A stretch of 64,000 nucleotides of DNA, taken from contig NC_089425.1 in assembly GCF_013426205.1 (NCBI RefSeq), positions 2,852,001-2,916,000 on the forward strand. The letters run 5' to 3'. Positions within the stretch are counted from its first letter, which is position 1. The number at the start of each line of letters is the position of its first letter. A program made the position numbers and the translations under genes. The notes beneath the pieces are model-generated. The model was not told the origin of the DNA. It did no database searches and worked only from the letters and a program-made list of their open reading frames with translations. The stretch comes from Metarhizium brunneum (taxonomy: Eukaryota > Ascomycota > Sordariomycetes > Hypocreales > Clavicipitaceae). Of the stretch, positions 45,782-56,403 are shown piece after piece.

Positions 45782-48700
45782 TAAAAATGCTTCGAGAAGA
45801 ATGCCGTTTTGGGGGGGGCCAAGGAGGAAGGAGGAGCCGCTAATAGGGCCAGTTACTATGTACAGTACATACTAGGCGTCCTTGCCTCTGGCGATATTAC
45901 TACTAGTAGTATCGTCGATACAAGGGTCATGGGAGTCAAGTCACGAGCAGCACGCATTCCAAGAGTCATGATGGGTGTGTGGGATTGTGTTGGATAAACT
46001 CCCCGAGCTAACACGTTGTGCTCGGAGTTTTAAGTTTGGCACAGGGTAGAGAAGGATCCTGCGCATGAACGTTTTGTTTTAGCATTTTATTTCTGTGTGT
46101 AGCATACAGGCATTACGTATTATGAGCGAGCATCATGTTGTAATGCGGCGGCGAGGGATGAGACGAGAAGGATTGAGAGCGTTGTAGTCTCTACAGTATG
46201 TACATATGGGACTGGAGGGGGGTGGGTGGCCTTGGTGACGACGAGATCATTTAGAGTTTAACCGAATTGGCTTGCCCATCACAAGGTTTGGGGACATCCT
46301 GGGCGCCCGAGTTATCCTTCTCTTTTCTTTCCTGCGCATCGGCATCGGGCATCGGGGAGGGAGGGGGGCAGGCAGCGCGGTTGCGCGGAAATAGAGTTTC
46401 TTCCTCTCGCTTCCCAAACGGCGACGAAGGAAGAGGCCGTGTTATGAGACGCTGTGTCTTGTACAATAGAGCCAGGCTCATCCATCGTATGACCCAAGGT
46501 TTGGAATCAAAACCGGAGGAACCCATTCGGCCAGATACGAACAGAGTCCCTGGCCCCGAAACCCCCCTCCCCTTGCGCTCTATTCAGAGAAGGAGGAGCA
46601 GAATGGTGCTTGATTCCGAAGAGGCAGCAAAGCGATTCCGTTCTATACATAGGGTGGTGAAATCAGATGAAACTTGACCAAACGGAGACGGAAATAAATA
46701 CCTTGGCCGTGCGCCGTGCGCGCCGCTCGTCGCTCGGCACGCAGCAGAGTCGGCAGCCCGCGCCCAAGACTGCATTGCATTGCGAATCTGGCCTTCTCCC
46801 GCCCGACTGAGGCGTGGCCCCGGAGCCTCGCCTCCGAGAGGGCACAGCAGCAGCAAAGTTCATGTCCGGAAGCAAATAAACTTTGAACCTGTCCTTGTGC
46901 GTTTCACGTAGCGCGCATCGCTTATGCGAAAGGGCATGGACTTTGGGACAAGATGAAACCCAATCTTATCCAGCGCATTGTTTGTGTCGGTAGTACTCTG
47001 GTGCGAGCCAAATGTGATGCGATAGGCAGGCTCTTGAAGCCACGGCCCTGTTGTGGTTTGGCGTCACGGGCTGGTTTTCGGCTAGCAATGGAATATCGGA
47101 TGCGACCGCATTGACGACGAGCGTTGGGCCTCCTCTTCTCGTCGTGTGTACGGAGTATGTATGGTGTGCATCTCGGCATCATGTTATGCAGCCAGGGGTC
47201 AGTCAGTGTGAGCTTATCTTGCTGCCTTTCAACTCTCTCTCTGTGTGTCTCTCTCTTTTTCTCCATCATTTATTAAGCTTTTCCGGCCTTTCAGCCTCGT
47301 CAGCTTGTCCTTGCATCCTTCTTGTCTCGTAGCAGTGGCCGGCATAAGGCCTTTCCCTTTTCATCCGGTACAACGAGCGTGTCGCCGAGGGGAGTCTTGG
47401 CTGGCGGCGTGGAACGAGTCAGGCACTGCCGTTGAAGCAATCCAAGTGTTGACGGGATATAAAACCGGCGAGAAACTTGGTGCGGCTATCGCGCCTGTAC
47501 GGGCTAGAGCAGTGCGTATCATGTCGCGTTGACATCAAGGGTAGCCATGTACGGAGTACATGCCCGCGGACCTGGAAGATGTTGCTTGCGCCGTGGCATA
47601 CCGAGCAGCAGTCAACAACACCTTGACTCATGCTCACGTGCGGTGGCAGCATGGTTATACCCGGTAGGTGCCGGATGTAGGGTTTTGAAAATACTCCGAG
47701 ACGAACCTCGTAGGCTCGTACTCATTGTGTATGTATTTGCGGACAGCTCTTGGGTCGGATCGGTGCAAGACAAAAGAAGAAGAAATTTGCTTGACGTGCT
47801 TTGGCAGAAAATGGCAAGATATTCCTCTTGCAAGGTCCATCATTGTCAGTCGGCAATAAACTGTTCGATCGACAGGTTTCCAGAAAAACTGTCATGTCCA
47901 AGTCGAACCGTAACGTTTCCTCGGTTTCAACTGGATCCCGAGCAACACCCGTGACTCCACTTTGAGATCGGGTTGGGGGCCACGTCGTGCTACTTGAGAA
48001 GAACGTACCATCTGAGAAATGTAACGAGCAAAATGTGAAATGTCAATTCGATATCGTTACGGCAGATGATGTTTGATTTGCACCTTGAATTGTAGTCATT
48101 GATAATACCTGGTTGAAAAGAGACAGTCCTGGATTTCACGCACTTTGTAGTTGTATCCAAGTAGGCATTATACCCTGCCGTATTTAGAGCAGACATGAAT
48201 TGTGAATGGGCTAGCTATTTGGCACGAATAAAAATCAAGCTACAATACATGCAAGGCATCTCTATTATAAGCATACTGTACCCAGGAGCACTGGAATAAC
48301 ACGCGATTGATTTTATACTCTGTTCTTTTTTTCTCTTTTTCTTCTTTTCTTCGTTTTCTTTTTTTCGGACACAAATCATTGTTCTACAGGTCTAGTGTAG
48401 GGTAGCTGGCTTGGCTCATTTCCCCCAGACTCGCCCAATATTAAATAGCAAAAAGTGACATGACTGTATTGAACGAGGCGCAAGTCGTATTGGAGGTGGA
48501 CACAATTTGGTAGATGCTTCAATCGCCTTCCCCGCAGTTTATATACGGAAATGGGTTAGACGGACTCACTGGTTACACAACGAGTATACACATATGTTGA
48601 TAACCCTCAACAAGTCAAATTTGCCTATATTCCATAGACTACGTACACGATCAAGTGACAAAGCAGGATTGAACTCCGGTCTACTGCGAGGAAAGTAGAA

Positions 48701-50726
48701 AATGTATTTAATTCATTTTAGAAAGCCTGTGTTGGCGTGTACGTGGTCATGGGCAGTACCTACCTAAGGTATGTACTTGGGTATATATTGCCAGAGGCAG
48801 CAGGGTAGCAGATCATGGTCCTCTACATAATGACAGTGACCTTCTACAATATCAATATCACTATAGCAGGGCCCGTCACCCAACGGTCTGGTCTCTCACA
48901 TCAGGTTTGACATACCTAGGTAGATGGCGGCAAAGTCCATGCCCAGGAATACTTGCAATGCCGAGCGACCATGTACTTCCCCCCTGTGTGTGAAAAAGAC
49001 TGAGTTTATGACGAATGTTGGAGATATTCTGCCAAATGCCGCAATTGCCGAATGATTTTGCTTCATGTAACACAGCAGCCTGTCGCTGGAGACGATAGAG
49101 GCAGCCTGGAAGCAATGCGCTTCTGGTACGTCAGGTTTACTCAGCTAGATGAAAACTTGAGTCTAGTTTGTCATTGTGCAACCGCTCGATGCTGATTTGG
49201 CAGACCCAGCGGCATCCCTACGCAACCAATCCCCACTCAGGTAGGTATAGGCATATGTATGATTTTGAATATGACTAGTATTTAACTTGGAAGCATGTCT
49301 TTGACCGTGTCAGCCTAGTACCAAATACTACCAATGTGCTTGAGCGGTTCAATTGGAAGAAGCTGCTCAGCACGTTTGAGGCATCGGATCGGAGAAAGAA
49401 GCACCCACCACTCGCCTGGCACTCACATGTCGGTGACGAAAACCACACATACGCAGTCAACTCCCGATGTCGAAATGCCTCTTGGTATAGTTAAATATCG
49501 GCGCCAGACACCGACGGCCCCACCGACAAATGACGGAGCACCGGTCCTCGATGGTTTCCACGGCACGGCTGACGGAGTAGTGCTGGGACAATCCGGTGGG
49601 CGCTAGGCTGAGGCTAGCTCTGACAAGCTTGGAGCTCTGATTCCATTATGATGATGGAAGCAGTGGCATAACTGCTTCAAGACGATGAATTACAGCCTGA
49701 CAGGTTGCGCGGTGGGCACACAATAACTTGTTCCAGAGCTTGTCATCAGCCCACGACTGGTGATGAGTCTGATGACGCATTCGGGTATTGGAGGGTCCTT
49801 GACTCCTTGAAAACCCTCTCGGTTGATCCGGATAGCGCAACGCTTCCATGGCTGACCAAGTGCTGGGATGGCAAGCCAATGACTGTCAAGGCCGTTGGCC
49901 AAGGGCCAATGACGACATGATTGTACCAACTGTCCGCACGCAACTTACCCTTTGGGGCCCATGCGGCTCCCTTGAAACCACGATTGCCAGTGAGTCCAGA
50001 GACACTGGGGAGATTCGACATGGCACAGCCACAAAAGCAGGGGCAGCTGGCGGCAACCGAAACTTGTTGCATGTTGTGCTGTACCCGTTGGCAACTACAT
50101 TGTACATACATCAGATATTGCTGCTGCAGGGTTCTGCGGCTCTCCTCATCGACAGGGTCGGCGGCACGAGAAGGCCTGGAGAATGGCTGGACAAGCTCGC
50201 CAACTCGCTACGCGCCAGCCGGCCTGCCGCGTGGTCTCGCCAGTGTACTCCGTAGAAGCCGAACAATATGGCTCGATATCGAGTTTCTACTCTGGCGTCC
50301 GTTTTGCCTTGTGGTAGTTGTTTGCAACACATGGCCACGATGCGGCTTGCTTCGTCCTGCGGCTCGAAACGGGCGCTTGGTGATGCATCACACCACTCGT
50401 CCTAGAACAGCGGCCCCATCAAGCGATGCCTTGGCGGGTGTTGGCGGGTGTTGATGATCGACCAGACGATTCACGCCGCTGGTCAAAAGTAGATTAGCGA
50501 GCCCAGTACAGCCTTTATGGTTGGCTGACACTGGGGTTGAAGCTTGGGATAGCTCTGCGGAGACAACGCGGCCGGCACAAGCAGCGAAAAAACTGGGTTC
50601 TTGGCTCTTCTCGGCGTCAGGCAAGCCTGGTGAGGTCATACATGATGGATTACTCCCTTGCAACTGCCGATCGCTCCGAGAGGCAGAGCCAGAGTGAGCG
50701 ACCCAGACACAGACAAGGTTAGAAGG

Positions 50727-50778
50727 GAGAGAGAGAGAGAGTGACTATGAGAGTGGCTATGAGAGTGACTATGTGAGA
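50727..50778. repeat. GA tract plus 12-bp tandem repeat
   Basis: A GA dinucleotide run passes into GTGACTATGAGA, GTGGCTATGAGA and GTGACTATGTGAGA. It lies about 410 bp upstream of the Nce102-like start. Confidence 0.85.
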
Positions 50779-51189
50779 GGAGGACACAAAACGAGTCGTT
50801 GGCTGTCTTCACCACCGATGACCGATGGGCCGCGACCGAATGCTCCTTCCTGCTTCAGACAAAAAGGGCTGGCCGCCTGCCTCCCAAAACTTCCGAAACT
50901 CCTAGAATTCCCAAACCTCTCAAATTCTGTCCCTCCCCTTCCATTCAATACTAGTAACAACCCCACTACTACAGCAAGTTCAATTCCTTGCTCTCCATAT
51001 CCCTCAACACAGTACTCCGTCATTGTTGTTTTACTTTTCTGCGTCCTCCAACAACCGCTACTTTGGCACCTCGGCACCGCCACAGCTCGCGTCCGCTTCA
51101 AGCACCTTTAGGTCGCTGCGCAACCTTTGAAATACCAACATCATCATCAACTTGACGCTCTATTTCACCAGCTCAGCCGTTCTCTCACC

Positions 51190-51708
51190 ATGTACGGCTT
51201 CATAAACGCCGTAGTCCGCACCGTCGGTCTCCTCTGGACGCTGCTCATCACGGCGCTCATCGGGAATGTCATTGCCAGCAACAACAATGGCCAGATGGCC
51301 ACCATCAACTTCACAATGTTTGTCGCTGCTCTCTCGTGGGTCGCCAACTTGTATGGTGTTGCCGCGGCCATCATCTCTAGCCTTAGCATGGTCATTGTTC
51401 TCCTCGTCCTCGACGGCCTGGCCACTCTCTTCACCTTTATCAATGCCATCGTCTTGGCCGCCAAACTGGGCGCGCCCAACTGCGGCAACCTCAGAAATGC
51501 CAGTCTCTCAAGCAGCTGGATCGGCTGGGGATCCTCCGACAATGAGAAGCGATGCCGTGAGATCCAGGCCAGCACCGCTTTCATGTGGTTCCTCTGGGCC
51601 TGCTTCTGCGTTTCCCTGTTCTTCACCGTCAGGGAAGCCCGCGGCGGCGGCGGTCTCCGTGGTTCTGTGCGCTCTGGTAGGCCAAACATGTCCCAGGTTG
51701 GCGTTTAA
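51190..51708 (+). CDS. nce102: MARVEL-domain membrane protein, Nce102-like
   Basis: This is a single-exon 172-aa protein, close to the 173 aa of yeast Nce102. Four hydrophobic helices are visible: VRTVGLLWTLLITALIGNVI, FVAALSWVANLYGVAAAIIS, VIVLLVLDGLATLFTFINAI and ASTAFMWFLWACFCVSLFFT. The loop before helix 4, EKRCREIQAS, resembles the RCRQAQA of yeast. The tail ends in NMSQVGV. Nce102 proteins sit in plasma-membrane eisosome (MCC) domains and take part in sphingolipid sensing; function here is inferred from this similarity. The ATG at 51190 directly precedes the first helix; upstream in-frame residues are not required. Confidence 0.88.
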   Translation: MYGFINAVVRTVGLLWTLLITALIGNVIASNNNGQMATINFTMFVAALSWVANLYGVAAAIISSLSMVIVLLVLDGLATLFTFINAIVLAAKLGAPNCGNLRNASLSSSWIGWGSSDNEKRCREIQASTAFMWFLWACFCVSLFFTVREARGGGGLRGSVRSGRPNMSQVGV

Positions 51709-52542
51709 AAAGGCTACTTATTTCCCTCCACCCCCCTTGCAAGAAGCCGGAAAACAAAGCGGAAAACCTTCTCTTTCGCCTTGTTTTCTTTCGCCGTGAA
51801 CCAATTTCCATTTCGACTCTGTTCTGGGCTTGACGTTAACTGCCATTTTTGTTTCAGGCGTATAATATTTCGTGGGCTGCTGTGGACAGACAACTGGCTG
51901 GGGTGGTTTTCATTTCTTCCTCCTTTTTTATTTTTGTTTATTGTTTGCAAGCAAGAACTCTTACTCGCCTTCACTTGGCAATACTCAGTGGTGGCTGCAG
52001 AAGTTAGGGTTTGTACGAAACAGATGAAGCGCCAATATATGGACATGGGACCAAAAATGGAACGAGGAAGATGACATGAGTCCGACGGGGCATTCTGGAT
52101 GGAGAGTGACGGACGTTTTGGAAATTATGGAATAATGAGGTTGTGTATACCAAACTTTAATGACGACGGTGCCGTGAGGGCGGTGCACATGGACCAAACA
52201 TAGACACTTATGATTGCTGTAGCTATGTATTAATCTATCGCTGTTATTCACTTGAACTGTCATCATGATGCTCGCAGTGAGGCCTGACGCAAATGGACAC
52301 GACCAAGTTTATGTTGTGTAGATGGGTGGGTGCATGCACACAGTCGTGCTGTCCCGGATGATCTATCGAAGCCTTGCTCATAAGTTGCCTGAACGCCTGA
52401 GCAACGAGTAGATGTGATATTATATACAAGGAGCTCGCGCGAGTTGCCAGATATCTTCTAGCCCACGTGTCTCGAAATGTGCTCTTGCCTTCCAGCATGG
52501 TGGTTGCCCAAAATTGTTGCCAATGGCATCCCGTCGCCATTT
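51709..52542. other. convergent 3' gap
   Basis: This 834-bp gap between convergent genes is T-rich at first (51750-51960), as expected for a 3' untranslated region. No gene is supported. Confidence 0.6.
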
Positions 52543-53016
52543 CTATAACGTGGCCGCCGTCTCTGCTATACCCACAGCCTTGAATGCCTTCTTATTCGTC
52601 CACCGCACTTCGACTCCGTGCATCCATTCCATGTATCTTCCCCAACCTATTGTCCTTTGGTTAGCGCTTTCCATCCTTGAACATGTACAGCATCTGCATC
52701 ACGAGCCGTGGGAGAACCATGTGGTGCTAAAAAGGGAGAAGGATTGAAGGAAGAAAGCAAAAATGAAACACACAAGACAGGACATACTCCAATAGGCAAA
52801 TTTCCTGCCAAAATATTTACCGACCCACGGGATTATCATCATGGTCAGTAGCAACTGGAGCTGCTCAAGGGACCGATCCCATTCGGCCTGGGCGTCGGAG
52901 TCGGCGTCGGAATAGACATCGCTTGTGGAAGAAGAAGTCGAAGGGAGGGAGTCAATGTCGTCTTCTTTTTCATTATAGGTGTCTTGGAGGTCGATTAGGG
53001 ATTCGGCGGCGACCAT
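52543..53016 (-). CDS. probable mitochondrial import protein Mim2
   Basis: Exons 53016-52788 and 52646-52543 (141-nt intron) join as RKFAYW-S-WGRYMEWMHGVE and give 110 aa. The N-terminal 45 residues are acidic and Ser-rich; then EWDRSLEQLQLLLTMMIIPW and VGKYFGRKFAYW form one hydrophobic segment likely to be a membrane helix. The end reads VRWTNKKAFKAVGIAETAAT. Size, acidic N terminus and single helix match fungal Mim2, which with Mim1 inserts helical proteins into the mitochondrial outer membrane. I recognise this by pattern only, so the name is provisional. The gene diverges from eIF2-beta. Confidence 0.6.
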
Positions 53017-53667
53017 TGTGACTGAGCTGGCGGTGAAGTGCTAGGGCAGCAGGAGGGAAATGGACAGCCGGGTGAGTGACGCGGAGAGGAGGACGATGCT
53101 CAGTAGCGTTGCGGCATTTGCATCAGAGGTGTTCCGTGACACACAATACGAGGTTCGGATGCCCTCCCTGGCTGCGATTCGACGAACGCTCTTTACGTCG
53201 TGAACTGGAATTGCAATGCTCACTTTCTCCGATGCTCGCCGTCGCGTCGGCCGGTCACTTCCCCAACTAAACGGCTCCAGCTTGTCATTGGCCCTTCAGT
53301 CCTTCCCGCCAGTCAAAGTACATAGAGTCACGTGATACTACACGTGGCATACCGAGGCCAGTCACAGGCTCGGAGCACCCGCCACTGCCATCGCCACTGC
53401 CATCACCACGACGAGACGTGCATATCAAGACGAACTCGCTTCTCCTTATCACACATATTTGCTGCTTTGCAAGCAATATAGAACAAACCTGAGGCTGTGT
53501 GCTGGACTTCTTTGCATCGCCCTGGTTTCGGCTACAAACAGATTGGCACCGCTGAGTGAGACTTAGCAGCGGCTGACTCACACCAGACATCTCATCTACT
53601 GGACTGGACCAGACACCGGCGGCAAAGTAGTCAACGGTCGGGCATATCAAGGCTTTGGACGTCAGTC
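53017..53667. promoter_or_regulatory. divergent region, Mim2-like / eIF2-beta
   Basis: The 651 bp between the two starts must serve both promoters. A 12-bp unit GCCACTGCCATC occurs twice in tandem near 53381-53404. No exon is supported. Confidence 0.5.
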
Positions 53668-55440
53668 ATGGAGAACGAGGTGAGTTTCCTGCTCTTGCCC
53701 CTTAGTTTTCTTTCTATGTTACATTACATCTTATACCCCCCCTCCCTTCTTTTGCCCTTTGCTTCGCACACTGCGTTGGACATCAACGCATCGGGCTCTG
53801 AAATGCATGGCATAGTGATTGCTCAGTGAGCTGTTGCTTCAATGCCAATTGTGTTGGCTGTGTAAGCCTTGGGCCAATCCGAGGACCCTCTTTTGTCCCG
53901 TCACTGCTAGCCTGGGCTGTTGTAGCCGCTCCATCAGGAGGCGAGGCACACCAGACCTTCCCGACGCCCGCCGCCAGTGCAGGACAGTGCAAACAAAGTC
54001 ATGGATGTGCACAAATGGCACAAATGTACTCCGTACTCACGACCCCAAGCACAAATAATTTTACCCCACCTTCACCTCTGACTGGCCAAATCCGCACAAC
54101 ACTATCCAGCATTTTTGCCATCATCCCTCCCACCTTGTCACATCCCATCTCTATTGGTGTCTGCCGAGGAATCTTCTGGTCCTGTTTTGGGGGTCTTTGG
54201 CATTTACCAGGTTTGACTCATCTCTTCATCTACTTTTTTCTTTTTTCGCCTTTCATCTTCCACTGACCCGATCACGCGACGACCGAACTGCTGGCGTGCC
54301 GAGCATTTCATTATTACTGTTCGTTTTGTCTCTCCATCATAATCTTCTTCTCGTCATCATTTCATCTCTTGGCGTTGCATAATTCCGGCCCGACTTGTCC
54401 GCGAAACTGTACACAAAAATATATTTGCTAATTGGCGACTGTTTGTTCGCACCTCGCAGGACCGAGTCGAGCGAAAGTCTCGCAAATCCGTCGCTTTCAC
54501 CGACGAGCAACTCGTAGTTGACGCTGACGGCTCAGTCACGATGGTGACCGCTACCGAGGAGCCCAAGGAGACGGCTCAGTCCCATACGCCTCGTACGCCG
54601 CCGTTGTCCGCCGCCCTGGGAGCCTTTACTGACGCCTCAGCTCAAGCCGCTACCGACGATGCCCCCCCACCCGCTGATGGCGGCCTCGACCTGTCTCTCA
54701 TGAAGAAAAAGAAGAAGAAGAAGGTGAAGAAGGAGGGCGGTGAGGAGGATGACTTCGCTGCCAAGCTGAAGCAGCTGGAGGTCAAGGATGCTGAGGATGC
54801 TGCTGCCACTGCTGAGGAGGAGTCCGGTAATATGGATGCCGGCACTGGTATCTGGGCTCACGACGAGACCAAGACCATCGGCTACAGCATGCTCCTCCAG
54901 CGATTCTTCCATCAGCTGTCACAGAAGAACCCCGACCACACCCTCACCGGCACCAAGAGTTTCAAGATCCCGCCCCCTCAGTGCATGCGCGAAGGCAACA
55001 GGAAAACCGTCTTTGCCAACATTGCCGATATCTGCAAGCGCATGAAGCGAACCGAGGACCATCTTACTGCTTATCTGTTTGCCGAACTGGGAACAAACGG
55101 CTCTGTCGACGGAAATAGGAGATTAGTTATCAAGGGCCGTTTCCAGCAAAAACAGATCGAGGGTATGGTCCGAAAGTATATTAGTACGTTGTTATCCCCT
55201 TGCCTTTGCCATCAGGTTGAGGCGCGTATTCAAAACCCATCTATGTTCGGTTCCACTGACAAACCAATAGTTGAATATGTCACCTGCAAGACCTGCAAAT
55301 CCCCCGATACCGAGCTCAGCAAAGGTGAAAACCGTCTGTACTTCGTTACCTGCAACAACTGCGGTTCGCGACGTTCCGTCACTGCCATTAAGACAGGTTT
55401 CTCTGCCCAGGTCGGTAAGAGAAAGAAGATGCAGGGTTAA
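53668..55440 (+). CDS. translation initiation factor eIF2 subunit beta
   Basis: Exons 53668-53679 (MENE only), 54460-55183 and 55271-55440 give 301 aa. The 780-nt first intron is exceptional for this window; the second is 87 nt. The N terminus continues DRVERKSRKSVAFTDEQ, the family start. One polylysine block is present at about 86-95 (the yeast protein has three), used to bind eIF5 and eIF2B. The core reads GYSMLLQRFFHQLSQKNPDH, FKIPPPQCMREGNRKTVF, RTEDHLTAYLFAELGTNGS and RFQQKQIEGMVRKYI. The zinc ribbon is C251, C254, C273, C276. eIF2-beta helps deliver initiator tRNA to the 40S ribosome. Confidence 0.94.
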
Positions 55441-56403
55441 GCTTTTCCCACCACGGTATCACCGTTATTACGCCTCCTGGACCACCGCGATCTCCGTCGT
55501 TTGTCGCGGGCTCTCCTCCTGTCTTTGACCCAGTTTGTGCTGTGTAATTTCATACACGAAATTATTTTCGGATTAGTTGTGTAAAAAGGACCATGGTGCG
55601 ACGTTTGGTCTCGCAGAGGAACATTTACTTGGCTGGGCAAGGCTGACGGGGCAACAAAGGAAAGGAAAAGTTGTGCCGGGGGGAAAGGGACGGAGGGGAG
55701 TTCTTGGACTTAAAAGTAACATTTTCATGCAAGGAACGGACAAGAATGATTGACAGTAGCTTACAAAAGCGCCCCCGGATAGAGTAGACGGGATTGGGTT
55801 GGGCCATGGTGTTGACGATTGGAGATTGGCGATTTGTTACCATGTATATGACGCTGGAATGATGCATGCTCGCCGCCAACCTTCGCTTTGCTTGGTTCCA
55901 GGTGAATGCTTCTATTGCTAGACGGCATTGAACACACATCAGAAATACCATTACGTTGCTACAAAATCGCCCGCACAGGTGGTTCCTAGTTTGGAAATAA
56001 TCACTGCAAAAGGGCTCACATTTACGAGCAGCGAATGATTGGGGTTGCAAGTGCGCCAGCACCTGCAATATTAGTATCATTGCCCTTGCCACATAACCAA
56101 ACTTGAGAAAACCAAGAAGAGAGTGAGATGCCGTGTCCATTGTTCCACCCTGTCGCCAGAAAACCTCCCTCATAAGAACAGGATGATAAAACTCGCTCGT
56201 CTTTGCCACCTTTTATTTCCTCAGGCTACGTTTTTATGTAACCCACTTCATCCTAATGTACATTTGATATCAAGAAATGCCGCACAGTAGTAAACATAAA
56301 ATAGAAATAGACACAAGTTCTGTTCTGTGTTTAGAAGGGAAACGCCGCCCAATGGAGGTATTTAAAAAGTAAAAAAAAAAGATGCCCACGTTCAGTAGTC
56401 TGC
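55441..56403. other. convergent 3' gap
   Basis: This 963-bp gap lies between the convergent eIF2-beta and Nup133 stops. A minus-strand 194-codon frame (55625-56209) starts only with GTG, has poor codon bias and is not accepted as a gene. Confidence 0.55.

Larger units (their letters stand above)
42169..51189. other. 9.0-kb region without recognisable genes
   Basis: No frame shows codon bias or family resemblance. Noted contents: TACGGAGTA copies at 44053, 47149, 47550 and 50246, a (GCAT) run near 44798-44814, a CT microsatellite at 44908-44947, a G-tract cluster at 45754-45781, a perfect hairpin at 45574-45605, a long T/C tract at 48320-48368, and a 12-bp tandem repeat at 50741-50778. The last 400 bp are C/T-rich leader of the Nce102-like gene. 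Confidence 0.55.

Noticed and set aside
48640..48700. Second tRNA-like B-box string (GAGTTCAATCC on the minus strand)
   Set aside because: Flanking bases do not pair as arms of a tRNA.
49848..50454. Overlapping plus-strand frames of 135 and 177 codons
   Set aside because: They overlap in two frames, both without codon bias, and the text reads as random.
55625..56209. 194-codon minus-strand frame between eIF2-beta and Nup133
   Set aside because: It starts with GTG only, has poor codon bias, and covers expected 3' untranslated regions.
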